Positions 36,726-50,679 are shown, counted from the first letter of the stretch. The stretch: 64,000 nt of DNA from Motacilla alba alba (GCF_015832195.1 NC_052027.1:19628688-19692687), one strand, 5' to 3'. The notes: a model not told the origin generated them from the sequence alone. Numbers and translations: made by a program.

Positions 36726-37610
36726 TTTCAAAAATATGCATAGAAAACCAAAGCCCTAAGCCTCAACCTGAGGCTCTTTTCCATGTGGACCTATCTAGTT
36801 CCCCAAGTGCCTGGATAATAAGCTATATTTAGGGATCTCTATAAGATATATTTAGGGGTTCTGGTTTTCCTCATTGTCACTGTGCAGTTACAGAAGTGCC
36901 TTGAATCTTCTTAGAAAATTGCCTTGTGCAAGTTTAATTAAATGAAATTATAAATAAATGTGAGTAAGAGCTGGCAGTTTCTTTAGTACAACAAAGAAAG
37001 CAGGGGGTTATGCTTAAACGAGGTCACACTTTGTGTGGTATTTCCCTAAAAACAGCTTAGACAGGACAGGGCAGGTAGTGGGGATGATCAGATCATGAGA
37101 AAAGCAACTTGGAGTGAAAAAATATGTTTGACTGGGGCCTTTAAAAAAATATTTTCTTGTGAAGATTCTCTTCCAAGTACCCCTTTCTGTCCTTGTGCTG
37201 CCTGCACTTATTTACTGGGATTTCTTTCAGAGCAGCACCAGAGCTGGTGACTCCTAAGCAAACACAACTGGTGATCTGTGAGAAGCAACATCCCCTCCAA
37301 CAACACAAAACACTGCCCAAATCCAAGCCTATTTATCTTCCTGGACTCATATTCCCTTGGGCTTCATTAGCTTGGCAATTTTCAAGTCACTGATGCCATC
37401 ACGGTGAGGATATTTAGATTTTCTTATCAAAACTCTTTCATCCCTGCTTTTCATCCCCTGTTCTCCAAAGTGGTTTTATCTAAAGAGGAACTGAGGGAAG
37501 GCCCTGGAGACCCAGTGGCTGCTGGTGAGCCCCAACTTCCTGGCGCTGCCTCCTGCCCTGGGTTTGGTACTGCCAAGATGGTAACGGGAAATCCTTTTTC
37601 CTTTGTTTCC
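36726..37610. other. Unique AT-rich non-coding sequence
   Basis: No transposon or exon recognised. A repeated TATATTTAGGG word occurs at about 36834-36856. Confidence 0.5.
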
Positions 37611-37753
37611 ACAAAAAAAAAAAAGCACAAGAAAAAAAAAATAAAGAAAAAATGAAAGAAGAAAAGAAATTGAATTTTCCCTGTTGTAACATTTTTGTGT
37701 CTGTTTCTTTTTACATTTCAAAAAAAAAAGAAGGAAAAAAGAAAGAAAAAAAT
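37611..37753. repeat. A-rich low-complexity tracts
   Basis: Two A/G runs (about 37611-37670 and 37720-37753) built from AAAAAG and AAAGAAAG units, separated by 50 bases of T-rich sequence. The K- or F-rich frames here are artefacts. Confidence 0.85.
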
Positions 37754-40700
37754 TGCTACATCCCATAATCAAGGCCAGCTATTCCCAGGATCAAGGAAAA
37801 AGGGGAAAGCCAGCCCAAGACAAGTAAGCTGAGGAGACGCCAGCCAAAGACTCAATCCTGAAAAGAGACTTTTCAGGAAACTTCCCCTTTGTCTGTTCAC
37901 ATTGCAAAGCAATTTCTTTCTCAGCATCATATCCTTTCCAGAAAAAAAAAAAAATCCTATTTATCACCCTAATTATCTATTTCTAAGCAGTGGGCTTGAG
38001 CATAGGAGCCATGTACCCATGGATTTCCTGACAGCATCCAGCACCGATTATCCCACCCTGCCAGAGAAAATGCTAATGAGGACTTTTGCAAATGAAAAGC
38101 CCCACGCTCTCAACACGTTCTTCATTTTCACTTGTCTTCCAGAGGAAAACAACAAAGGAAATTAAGCTTCACCTCACGCTCAGCCGGGATGTAGAACTGG
38201 TTCTTTCAGAACAGCATTCACCGAAACCTTTGACTTGGAATTCCCAGGCCTAACACAAGCAGGGATTTTTGGATGTGCTGCAGCTCCAGCACTGGAGCCG
38301 TAAGCAGTTTGCTGAGAATTTCTGCAGTCACTCAGAGTTCAGCCTCTGACAAGGCTTTCAAAAACAGCCTCTAAAAAAAGGGCCAAGTGGAAATTGAACG
38401 TTGCACCACCTCCTTTTTTAGGGGTGGTTTTCTTGCCAACCCCTGGAGCTCTGAGGCTGAAGGAAAGCAATCCACTGAGGGATAAAATAACCCCAGCATG
38501 AAGCCAGTGCCTGCTGGAGTTCCTGGGGTATTGCTTTCAAAAGTTGGGCAGACCAGGAGAATTTACTTGTCTGGTGACAATCTTTCACAAAGTACTAATA
38601 CTGAACTACTGTTATTTATTTCGTTTAACTTTTAGAGTGATATGCCAGGAACAATCCTGAAAAATATTTCACTTCCCCAGATAGACAGCATATCCCCCTG
38701 TTTAGGTGGAGCACAGAAATTGCAGTAGTTCAATTGTTTTCCACAAGTCTTTCAAGACTCCAGGGTGAAATACTCGACTGGCCGCACACAAAAATTCATG
38801 GTAGCCACTGGTGTATTGTGGAGTTCAGGAATCTCACGGGACTCAGACAGCGTGGATCCCTTATTTATCCATGATACCCTGCACACACCACATTAAAAAG
38901 GGGGGGAGTACATAGCAGGGCTACAAACCAAGGGTTTGGGCTAGCAAAGAGATGCTGAAGTTCCTTCTGAAAGGTTGGAGGGCCTCACTGCTCACAGGAC
39001 ACCACAGCACACAGAGAAAGTGGACTAAGTCAAAGCCGGGGGGATATTCCTGGGCTGCACAAAGAATAAGGCAAATATTGGTGTTCAAGGCTCTGGCAAA
39101 GCAGATGTCCCTCCCTGCCCCTTGCAGGCATTCCTGGGTACCAGCCCTGGAGCATCCCTGCCCCACCAGGGCAGGTGGAAGAGCTCACACAGAGCTCATG
39201 GGCTTGGGGACACCTGAGGACACCCCAAGGTGTTGGTGACAAGCTCTGCAGAGATGCCCAGAGAGTCAGTACATAAATCCAGGTCTCTTCCTTCCATACT
39301 GAACTGAAGGGCAGCTCTGCTGCCTAGAAACCTTCCAGAAACTCAAAACAAAGTTCTTTGGCTTCAGACAGCTCTCAGAGTTCTGCGCTCCCCCGCTGAT
39401 GAATTCTAATCACCATTTGATCCCACCCTTTATTTTTGGTTATTAAGCCACTCAACTGCCAAAGTATCCATGCAGAAGGGTAGGAAGAACGTTGCTGTTT
39501 TCCTAATCCTGACCGTCCCTTCTGCACATCTGTTCCCTGGGCTCACACAACCACTGGCTGATCGATTTGCTACAGAAGATAACAAATCTGCCCCAAATAT
39601 CTGCAGAGCTCAAACACTTAAATTTCCAGCTAATTTGGAACAGGCCTAGCAATTCAACCCTCCAGAAGGGCCACGTTAAAATTTAGATACTAGGAAACAA
39701 AATATTTTTAGATGGCAGCTGAAAGCTGGCAGGGGCCAACTCAAAATATCCAGAATAAATCCTGTGCAGGCTATGAAAGAAATTGTGCCAACCAACATAT
39801 ACACAGATATAATATGCCATTTTTTACATGTTTTCCTCTTTATAATGGACAGAAGCAAAATATTCACATTAACCTTTACTCTTTCCAGCACTGAGTGGCT
39901 CACTGAGGGGAAACGTCCCTTGTGATGGGGACAGGAAATTTGTGAGCAGGTGAAATGCAAAAAGAGTACCCTGACTAGGAAATACTTGACAGGACATGGG
40001 GCTATGTTAATTGGTACTTCCCATTTTCTGGGTTGTTCAAAGGCCAATTTGCTCAACAGGTTCATGAGTACACATCCAGGAACAAGAAACCTTCCATTAT
40101 CTTTCATTGTACTTAAAAACAATAGCCTTAATTCTGTCTAATTACAGCTCCAGAGCAGGCTTATTTGACCTGCTGAAGTGGATTAGGTATCACATGCTCT
40201 TCCCTCTATAACTATTTAACAATAAGAAAAATTCTTAGTTTTATCTGATAAAATCTCAACAGTTTTTTTCAGTTTCTCCTCTTTGATTTTTTTTTCCTCC
40301 AGATTTTTTAAACTTCACAAAATTATTCCATTTGTAGTTAAAGACTGGCATTTTTACATCCTTGTCTGCTCACCACCGGGTATTATTTCAGCCCAGTCCT
40401 CAACATTCAGAAGGATTTACTGCATGCATCTAATTCTTCCATATTCCTCACTGATACCCTCCTCCCATGGAAAAAAATACTCCATGGAAGACAAAACATT
40501 GCAATAAAATCTATTTCCAGCCTGCAGTAAAGGTGGCAGCAATACCTGGCTGTGGTAAATCACACACCAGCAACACGGTGCTCTTGTTAAAACAGATTTG
40601 CAGAGGAGCAGAGCAGGGTGGTTGGGATTTTTCCTGCATTGTCCTGCCAGACAAAGGCCCAGTGTTCCCATCACACTGGGAATGGGATAGGAGTTCAGTG

Positions 40701-43130
40701 AGGACTGAATGTGGTCCAGTGCTGCTGTGAGGGGACAAAGGGAATATCACAGCAGAGGGGGAGGCTGCTAGGAAATGGCAACAAGGCAAATGCTTCACTT
40801 TCAGAAGACTTTACACTGGGTAAGAATGGAAGATTAATTACAGAGGGGCCTTAATTTGAATAAGGTTAAACAGAGCAGCTCCCACCGTTGTGTTCAGGCA
40901 AGGCTCAAATGACATCATGTGGGAAAAAGTCACATCCTCAACCCAGACCATCTCCAAAGGAAGACTTGTACCAAACCAGCTGCCGATTTGAGAGGGAGGG
41001 ACCCTGCCCCAGCTTTATCAAAGGAAGTCTGTGCCTTTGATGCACTTTTCAGTGTGTAGGGATGAGAATAAAAGATGTAAGGTACCCATTTGATATGCAG
41101 TGTTAACAGGGCCAAGCATTTCTTTCTAAATGGAGTGATCAAAGTAAAACCCCAGATCTGGCAGTGCCTCCTGTGACAGAGCTCCCTGAAGGGTGGGTGC
41201 TTTTATCAGAATGCTGAGCAACAGAAACACCAGTGACATCTGCACACAACTGTCCCCAAGGCAGCACAGACCTGCCAGGACAGGACAGGTCAAATATTGG
41301 CAGCATGAAGGTTGTAAAAATCTGAGAGAGAGGTGGTTTGTGCACAGACACGCCTTCTGTCCCTCCCCTTTGTGCTCCTCCCAGAACAAACCCAGGGCTG
41401 GAAGCTAGAACTGAATTTCAAGCAGAAATCCCGAAAAAGAGCAAATTATCCACTCTTAGGAATATCCAACCATCAGGTCAGTGCCTTTGGCTGGGCATGG
41501 CAAGATGAAGCTGTGAGATGTGCAGCTGGTACAGAACAAGACATTTCTGTCAGCTCAAACCTACAGCTACCAGCTATGATTGCTACAGTACCTGAGTGGG
41601 TCAGTTGAGACGCTGCTTCCTGTTTCCAGTGAAGTCCTGAGGTGACAGCAAAAGAATAAAATTATGAAGCATTAAAGTAGAAACCAAATTAAAAGCATGA
41701 ACTATTCAAAAATTCTATGTCCTTAAATATCAACGACTTTACATTCTCTTCCTTCTTACTGACATTTCAGAGTACTTAGCATGCCATTAAACATGAGAGT
41801 AAATAAAAATACCTAACCAAAAAACCATCACCCTTTCCTAGATTAGAGAAGAGGGAATTAGAGAAACATTTGTCTGAATAAGCCACGATCTGATCAATTT
41901 TCAATATTCTAAAAGCACTCCATCCTTCTGTATCTGAGTGACTTTTACACTCTGGGGCTTTCTGCTCTCTACCCAGAAAGGCACCTGTGGAGCTGTCCTG
42001 CAGAATTATTGCAGCACAGAGTTCAGGTAATTGTAGGAACTGAAGAAGTTCCCTAAGTATGCTGACTTTTGAGCAGAAATATTTAACATGCAGTGTGGTG
42101 TAATTACCCTTGCTCTCTCTGAGCATGACTCCAGGTTTATTATAACAACATTTTATATATATATAACATAGAGTCATATTTTGAGGGTGAAGCCAGTTTT
42201 TTCACAGGCTGTAATAAAACATCAGCCAAAGCCCCATCATTTTTAAATGGTTGCTTACACTCATTCATTTCTATCCCCTACACAAATGGCCACAGATCAG
42301 CCTTTGCTCACAGAGCCATAAACATTACAGTCTGTGGAGGTTCATAAAATTCACATTAGAATTGCACTGATTATATTTACAGCAGCCATTCATAAATCAA
42401 TGGAAAATCTTTACTTTGAATCCCAAGATTCCTAATTTGTTGACAAAAATAAACACGGTGGTGTGAAGGGAGGAGGCCACAAAAGCAGCAAGAATTAGCT
42501 GTACAGAAATGGAAACAAACCATGTTGTCCAAATAGCTTTTAATTAAAGCACTAAAGCTTGAAAATAGTTTTGGGGAGCTTCTGCCACCCTGTGATTTGT
42601 TTGCTTCCCCAGCTCAGGGTCTGTGAATGGTGCTGAATTTTGAGGGGGTGGCTCACATATGCCAACCTTGTGGCTGGGTGTTGGTTTAACCATGGAAAAG
42701 GGTGAACTTCATTTACTTATAATTCCGTTTCCTGCTTCCCTCCATGTGCTGTGGAGGTGCCAGCCTGCTCACTCAGTGGGGCTTTGCCTTGCTTTTAACC
42801 CAGACTTGCAGAAAAAAATCTGCTGGGAGCAGTTTTGGCCCTTGGTGCTATGAATAAATATTTCTCAGACGGTGTCTTTGTGCAGCAGGGATGTGCCGTG
42901 CATATTGAGGAGATGCTAATGAGCAGCGATTAGCTCCAGCCCTAGCACAGCCCTGATGACAATGAGCTCTCCTGACCTGGGGACTCCTTGCACAATCCCC
43001 AGGAGGAGGATTATAGCTTCATTAGGAATCCTGGCTCTCCTTCCTGAAGTCAGGCATCCCAGGTACTCCCCAGCACCCAAACCCTCAGTCAGGAGAGGCA
43101 CATGTAATTCTGTATATAAGCACACCTATT
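37754..43130. other. Unique non-coding sequence
   Basis: More than 5 kb without a recognised transposon. The longest frames (148 codons minus, 39676-40122; 133 codons minus, 41776-42177) have no recognised domain. No splice-bounded exon was identified. Confidence 0.5.
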
Positions 43131-43298
43131 TTAATATATTAAAACAATATATTTATATATATAAATAATATATTTAACATACAATAAATCATGTATAGTA
43201 TATAATATATTAATATACATTAATGAATAATATATCATATATATTTCTATATTAATATATAGAAATAATATATATATATATAAATATATAAAAATACA
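43131..43298. repeat. AT-rich microsatellite with 11-bp hairpin
   Basis: About 170 bases of TA, TAA and ATTT words. A perfect stem TATTTCTATAT / ATATAGAAATA with a four-base loop lies at 43242-43267. It ends about 50 bases before a minus-strand CR1 3' end. Confidence 0.93.
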
Positions 43299-43345
43299 CC
43301 TGCGAGCACAGCTCTCAGCAAAAACACCACTCTTAGGGTCACAAA

Positions 43346-43566
43346 CCACAGGCTCATTAAGGCTGGGAAAGCCCTCCAGGATGAGTCTAACCCTGACACT
43401 GCCAGGTCCATCCCACCACGTCCCCTCAGCACATCCAGATTTTTTCTGAGCACTTCCAGGGCTGCTGATCCCAGCAGTGCCCTGGGCAGCCTGGGCCACT
43501 GCTTGTCAACCCTTTCAGGGAAGAAATGTTTCCTAATTTCCAACCTAAACCTCCCCTGGTGCAACT
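43346..43566 (-). mobile_element. CR1 LINE fragment, minus strand
   Basis: CACAGGCTCATTAAGGCTGG, GGAAAGCCCTCCAGGATGAG, TCCCACCACGTCCCCTCAGC, CAGTGCCCTGGGCAGCCTGG and GAAGAAATGTTTCCTAATTT follow the CR1 3' order in reverse. This is the same type as the copies at 27.1 and 32.0 kb but more diverged. Confidence 0.92.
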
Positions 43567-46500
43567 TCTATATGTTTTTTTTTAGGTGAAGATCAGATAT
43601 AGGAACAGTGGCAAAGACAGGAAAAACTTCTGGAGCTGATGTGGAGAAATTCCCTGGATGAGACAGATCCCCACACTATGGGGAGAAAGATGGAAAACAA
43701 GCCCTGCACAGGACGGCTACACCCCCAGAATTGTTATAGCCCAGCCTTTTTTACCTGGCCACCCACCCCCAGATTCAGCCTGGAACTGTGGAAAACCTCA
43801 GGAGCAGTCTGACAACATGAAAACCAACATTTAGTGGCCACAAAACCCCCCAGTAGAAACAGGAGAAATCAAATTTTAATTCTACTGAAAGATCTGGATT
43901 TAGGGTACAGAAAGTTGGTTATTCTTATTGAATTTACTGAATAGTATAATCACATCATCACTCCTTTCTTCCCAGCTAAAATCCCATTTAAGTCTTTTGA
44001 TTTCTTTCCAAACTGCTCAAAGATGGAAAATTAATTTAAAACATAAAAATAACCCAGATTCTGAACACAATGTCATTAAAGCTGCAGCAAACCAAACAGC
44101 TCATTGCACACGGGGTCACTTCAGGAATGATAAAAATATATCTCATTTAGGTTACTTCAAAATAAGGTTTGTTAGTTTTGTTCTGCTTTTTAACAAATTG
44201 AATGGACAGGAAAATAAAATACTGCAGGGCTGTGCACAAAGTGAGCTGGAAGGTCTGACACTCCTGTTTATTCCTAATGGGCACTGGCTCAGGACATTTG
44301 TAGCCCAGAAAGAAGCACAGACAATATTTGATGATGATGCCATTAAAAAGATTTTGTTAAATACAACAGACTTGTCTTTATATGTATGCTTTGCATTGGT
44401 ATTATTAAAGATAATTTTAAAAATTCCCATGGTATATTAACTGCAGAACTGTGCCCAAGGCTTTGAGTGAAAATTGAGCTGAGACAGAGCACAGACTGCA
44501 GAACTGCCTGGAATTCTCAGGGAATGCTCCAATCCACCCTGGGGGCTGTTTTGTATCTCCAGTTGGTTTCCATGGAGTTTGCAAGGTCCTTCCAGGTGTG
44601 CAGTGGAGGAAATCTGCCCCAGTTCCACCGTGACTCAGCTGAACCATGCACATTCCTGGCATTTCAGGGAAAGGCAGAGGAATGGTGGCATGAACTGCAA
44701 CTAAACTAGGCACACAGAGGGATTATTCGCTGCTAATGTGGTCAGCCTGGAACCTGAAGAATGCGTGCAATTGTTGGTAGCAACAACTGCTGTCAAGGCT
44801 AAAAGGATTATCCAAAGTAAGGATATCCTCAGCTCCTGGGTGAGGAGCTTGCCTAGCTTGCCCATCTGTGTCCATCAGCACAGGAATTGTGACCAGCCCA
44901 CTTCTGCAGTGCATCATGCAGGAGAAAATACAAATATTTCCAAGAAACCATTGGTCTAAAATCCAGACAGTAGGCTTTGGGGATCCACAGACAAAAACTA
45001 TAAACACAATTCTAGTCAAGAGTTCTGTCCTGGAGCACAAAACAAGGCCACAGGCCCCAGCTCTTGTTATTGGAGCACTCCCAGCAGCAACTGGGTGTCT
45101 GAAAGACCTTACTCCACAATGTTTTTGCAGATTGAAGGGAAACACACAATTAGCTCTTGGCATCTTGAGCCATGATACAAAGCTCTGGTTTATTTTGCTG
45201 CTTTTTTTTTGTGATGAAAGACACTGGTTTTTGTAAATACAAAAATCAGTATAACTGCAGATTATTTTGGAAATAGTCCAAGACGGAGCTCCTTATACTG
45301 TGTGACATAGAGAGGGCAGGGAATGAACACTGCAGAAGTGAAAACCTCCAGAGGTGTTTTGCTCAGCAGTGACAGCAGACAAGGAGTGTTACTCATCTGG
45401 GACTGCTACAGAGCCCTTCAGCTCCTGCCTCTCTGTGTACAGCAGTGACAGTGGGAACCACTGAGGATTTGGAAGATGTCCCTGTGACTGCAGCAAGCCC
45501 CAGAGTGACAGAGCCACCCAGAACTGTGCCCTGGCTGAGGTGGACGAGCAGGGACAGTCACTGCACAGCCCAGCCCCATGCCCACGCTTCAGCCTTGGCT
45601 TTACCTCTCATGAGGGAGGGCAAAGTTCTGAGGAGGTTCTTGCTGGGCTGAGTGGATAATCCTGGGGGAGTCCCCGCTCTGATGGCTCAGCCCAGCTGCC
45701 TGTCCTCCTCAGGGTCCCCTGGGCAGCCCCACCCTCCGGGCTCAATTTGCCTGGATAATGCTGAACTGGGACAGCAAAGTCCCTTCCCATCAGTGCAGAT
45801 GGCTGCAACTGCTTCATTAGCTGCTCACCAGAGGACAGAGGAGACCCCAGCACTACTCCCTTACTGCTGGCAGAGCCTACAAATAACCACACAGCACAAG
45901 CACACATCGTGCAAGCGGCCAGAAAAATATCCAATTTGAGAAAAGCCAAGATATTCTTCTGGCACGGAAACGCACAGTGGTGACAGATGAAATAATTGCA
46001 GTTGGAGCAAACCCCCAGCTTGATCCCAAATAAAGACTGCTTAAATATATCATCTTTTGGCCAAGAAGGGAGATTCACTTGGAGCATCAGAGTACAAAGA
46101 TATGCTGTCTGCAGACAGCAGCTCAGAGGGGTGTGAGGGGAAAAGGCAGCTCTGAGCTCTGTCAGAGCCTCGGTGCTCACAACACTGTATCTCTCTCACA
46201 CCAAGGGAAGGAATGCAGAATAACACATTAAATATTTAAGACCCTGTCTGGGGTGTTGCTCAGCGAATAATTGCTGCTGCTTGGCACTGTTTCTTCCCAG
46301 GAGCTGGCAGCTCATGGAAGAAAAGGAAACCTGCTCGCTGCAGGCTGGTGCTGTGATGCTCCACATGCTCCCATACAAAGGAGGACTAAACTATTTCTTT
46401 GTACTGCAAAGTGCAGCTTCACCAAATGGAAATCTTCACCCTTGCTTGAGGATGGTCTGGCACACCACGGACCCCAGTGTCAGTGCTCCATTTGGAAGGA

Positions 46501-46829
46501 AAGCCCAAAGCATGTAATCCCAACGGGCAGAAAGGACATAAGGACCATCCTCAGCCAGGACATCCCATCCCTCAGAAACAAAACTGGAAATGATAATCCA
46601 GCCATTCAAAGAAAATCATCCCCTCATATCCCCTGGCAGAGATCTGGGAGGGCTCATTCCCAAAAAACCCCAAAGGCCCCGAGCTCAAGGGACCCAGGGC
46701 CTGGCAGCCTGGCTCCTGTCTCACTCCTTTGCCTGACCGCCCCAGCAAAGGGCTCTGAAGGAGCAAGCTGAGGGAAATGTCACCTGGCTGTCAGGAGCAG
46801 AAGCTGCTGAAGGGCTTGGTCTCCTCCCA
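43567..46829. other. Unique non-coding sequence with unexplained frames
   Basis: Includes an AT-rich 170-codon plus frame (43928-44440) and a possible exon-like frame at 44711-44816 that ends at AAA|GTAAGG. The minus-strand 190-codon frame at 45608-46180 is unrecognised. No transposon was identified. Confidence 0.45.
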
Positions 46830-47240
46830 GCGCTCGGAGGGATCTGAGGGAGCCCCGCAGCGGCGTGGCTCTGGCTGGAGCGGCCTTCATCAGACCCGCA
46901 GCCCTGGCCTGCGTGAATTAATTCACATGCACAGTGTGAGTCAGTCCAGCCCCTGCCAGGCACCCAGGGCACTCCTGCCTTCCCCCTGGCCCGGCCCCGG
47001 CCCTGCCAGGGGCTGCTGCCAGCCGCGCTGCGGTGCCCGCACGCCCTCCCCGCCGTGCCAGCCTCCCTGGGACGCACTGCAGCGACAAAGCCGGGCTGGA
47101 GCACAGGCAGCGGCTCCCGGGGAAGCTGCAATGGCTCTGGCAGCTGCACCAGCAGATCCAGTTCAGCAAACCTGCCTCAGTGCAGGTGTAAAAGTGGAAC
47201 AGCCCCGCTCCAGAGGCTCCTGCAGGATTGTGTGGGTGAG
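46830..47240. promoter_or_regulatory. Second CpG-rich block (possible promoter)
   Basis: CpGs cluster at 46855-46915 and 46985-47125 (CCCGGCCCCGGCC, CCGCGCTGCGGTGCCCGCACG, CCCCGCCGTGCC). A perfect 14-base palindrome GTGAATTAATTCAC lies at 46913-46926 and an AP-1 word TGAGTCA at 46937-46943. A strong plus-strand donor, TGTGG|GTGAGT, has GT at 47236-47237. This could be a minor or alternative first exon on the plus strand, but no acceptor partner or recognisable peptide is seen. Confidence 0.35.
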
Positions 47241-50200
47241 TGGTGCAGAGGGAAACAGCACTCCATTGATAGCAGTCACTGGACACAACCTGAAAATACA
47301 CCTCCAATTCAGCCTTTCTGCTGGACAGACAATTTAATAGCTGTGCCTAAAGAACTGGCGCTCCTCACCTATGGAAAGGCAGCTTTCAGAGGGAAGGGCC
47401 TTAAAGGATACCATGGAAATTCCTGCCTCTCATTTTCTCTTCTCATACATTTTGTCCCAAATATTTTAATGAACCATTTAGACAAGGAAGTATTTAAACA
47501 CGTGCTTAATGCTGCTCCTAGAAATAAAAAAAGCTTTCCTTGCTTGGGGCTGAAGTGAATTGCATTCCCAAAGCTGGGAATGTGCTGGACCTCTGGCTGG
47601 GTCTGAAGTGCTCCCAGCACTGGAAATGGAAAGCAGCTCCACTGCCTGTCCTCAGAGCACAGCTTGTTTGCCCAGGTCAGTCACACAGAAGTATGCCCAA
47701 ACACTAATTTTTACAGCATGCTTTCCAAATCAAAATACAACTGCAGAATCTCGAAGAGATTTCAGATCTGTAAGAAAAACAATGTCCAGGAAACAAAGCC
47801 CAACATGACCCTGAAAGCCAGGAGGAAATAGCCAGACTAGCAAGGCTCAGCTGGCTTCCTTAACTTCAGAACACTGTGCAAAAGTGAAATTGAATTTTAG
47901 TGCAGGGGCAACAGAATTACATCAAATAAAAGCCAATTGTGCTTGTAAACTTTGGACCTGCATTCCTAGAGCAGTCTGCAGGACTAACAACGGGGGGACC
48001 TGCAGAAGTAGAAATGCTGTAATTTCTGATTTGTAGTAACATACACCCTGTACAGTGAAAATGTTCCTTGAAAAATTAAATTCCAAAAAAACTGCCACGA
48101 GCTAAATTAACTCCAACAACAACACCTAGAAGTTAATGGCCCTGATGTTTAGGATTTCACTGCTGTGACTGCCTGGTATTCATGCAGCCCAGCCTTCTGC
48201 TGGGTTTTCCACACAGCTGCAAGCCACCAAGCCATGAACTCTGAGAAAAAAAGAACTTTATCAGGAATCCACTCCAATGACAAGAAGCAGTTTAGAATTT
48301 ATTATCTGCTGAACAACTACCCGGTATTGTTTCTCAAGGTGCTATCTTGCCAGAGGAACTGATTTCATGTTTAAATATTGCAGTGATGTGGTTTTGGCTT
48401 TGTTAGAAGTGAAGCCCATCATTTAAATTGCACTTATTCCCAGAGTTACACAAAGATCAGATGTTTATTAACAAGCTTCACTACTATTTGCAGCTCAAAT
48501 TTAGAACTCTGAAAACAAAACCAACCCGTACATGTGGCATGGGAATTGGGGTTTTCCAAAGAAGGAAGAGAAGGAGCATTGTGATAGCAGCAGCCAGTTG
48601 TATATAACTCAGTTTGAAGACATTAAAGCTTCCAGATCTATGTTTAATCCCCTGTGAGGCCAAGGTCCAGCCTGCTAATGTAATCTGAGAGCTGAACTGT
48701 TTGAAAACATTCAACAACATGGTTAGAAAAACTTGCTCTCCACCAGGAGGCCTCACTGGTGTCCCTGGCCAGCAGCAGCTTTCCCTTTTTGTTTGTGCAT
48801 CATCTGCACAGAAAGTGATGCTTGTAAGAGCCACAAACCCCAAAGCACTTTTACATTATGTGAAAGGTCCCCTGATGGCTGTAAATGGAGCACTGGGAGT
48901 ACCTGAGTAAGGCAAACTGCTCTTCTCTGGGTGAGCAAAATCCCAGCCAGCAACCCAGAGAGACACCCTGCACAATTCCCCACAGCAGGACCCACCCAGG
49001 GACCACAAACATCCCAGGCCTCCAGGTATCCTCCCATGGCATTGGAGACCACCCTGCTGAAAAACAACAGAAAACAAAGGGTGGGGAGTAACCTTGACCT
49101 GGAGGTGTAATCTGTGTTTGAATCTCACCTGTCCTTTCACCAGCTCTATCACTGTCCTCCAAAACCCGCTCCCAGCAGCTCTGTGCGAGTGATGCAGGGG
49201 AGGATAAAACCCTCCCCAAGGTGAGCACTCAGTGAACACACCCCAGCCTGGCCACATCGCATCCCAAGGCAGACTCACCACAGCATCACCTGAAACTCAG
49301 CCTGTTCCTGATGGTGCAGGTGCTGCAGGTATGTTTAAGCTTCACACTGTGACAACTCCTGCTGGCACTCAGGGCTGGCTCAGGGACGCATTCCCCTCCA
49401 CTTTCCCCCTGGTTTTTAGGCCAAAGGTTTGTTTCTCACCTTCCCATCAGCAGCCCCTATGTGCCCAGCTCAGAGTGGGAGCTGGGGCATGTCTGCAGCT
49501 GGAGCAGCTCCCTGCACTCTGCATCCCACAGGGACAGAACAGGGGGTGGGCAGGAGATCCACAGGCAGCAGGAGCCCAGCCTGCACTGCCAGGGCTCATC
49601 CATCACCTGCCATGACAAAGCCACTCGTTCCTGCAGCTCTCCAGAACCATCAGCATTGCCAGTTCAGAATTCACATGACTTCCAACCTGTTTCCATACAT
49701 CCACTCCCAATCAATGAGTATTCCCCTGCACGCCAGTGCTGCTCCTCTACTCACCCAGCATTTCACAGGAGCAGCACATTACAAGACTCTGTGGCTCAAT
49801 GAGCATCCCTCTTTTGTTTCCCAGGAAATACACAGAATTACACACGCTGCTAAGTGCAAAGACCTACAATCCATATGCTGCTTCCCTATTATTCAGCAAA
49901 GCTGCATTTTTTATCTTAATCCCATCATTTCTCAAAAGGAAAATTGACAGAGATATTTCAGATAAGCAGATTCAATGGTCTAAATTCTAGTGCACTCTAT
50001 CAGTCTGTCAGAGGTTATGATGCTTCTTTTTAAAGACAGAAAACAACCTCTTTATTACTCCATATTGCATAGTCAATGTTTCAGTGATCCCACTCCTCTG
50101 CAGGCTCAAACCTACTGGCTGAAAGCAGGGTTAGATTTTTTTAAAAGTATCATTGCTTTCTGGAAGTAAAGGCTTACAAACCTAAGTTAAATAACATGCA

Positions 50201-50637
50201 ATTAGCAAGCTAGCACAGAACCCAAGCCCAACTGGGGCTATGTCAGCAGGTCTGTGGCCAAGCAACAAAACATGGGGTTAGTGGTGTGTGTGCTGGGAAA
50301 GGGATGGGCAGCTACAGAGCAGCTCCTCATCTGAAAGGAAACAGGAATTTCCAGCAAGTAAACTGGCAATTTACTTTTATCAATTTACAGTAAAAATAAT
50401 TTTCACTGCCCTGAATTTTGATATTAAAACAAACCAGTTGAAACCACACTAAAATGACCACAGGATTTACACAATTCAAGAGCTCCCCAGTGCTCCCCAT
50501 ACCCATCCTGAATTCCAGTATTTACAGTAGAACAGTTCAGGATGTGCAACCCCAGATGAAGCAAAAGTTTCTGGCTGCCCTCTGGATGCAGCTGGATGTG
50601 TTTGGAGGCCAATCCTACCTGGAAAATGCTCTGTGTT

Positions 50638-50640
<3 letters not shown>
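47241..50640. other. Unique non-coding sequence
   Basis: No transposon recognised. Pairs of overlapping frames on both strands at 48750-49950 (up to 172 codons) have ordinary GC-rich composition and no domain that I can identify. Confidence 0.5.

Positions 50641-50677
<37 letters not shown>
50641..50677. repeat. (AC)n microsatellite
   Basis: Perfect AC dinucleotide run of 37 bases. Likely polymorphic. It explains the HTHTHT and CVCVCV frames. Confidence 0.98.

Positions 50678-50679
<2 letters not shown>

Noticed and set aside
45608..46180. 190-codon minus-strand frame as a gene
   Set aside because: There is no recognised domain, no splice context and no supporting composition. It is consistent with chance in this length of DNA.
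48740..48770. CTCF-like motif CCACCAGGAGGCCTCAC
   Set aside because: It matches only part of the consensus and lacks the GGGGGC core, so it is too weak to report.
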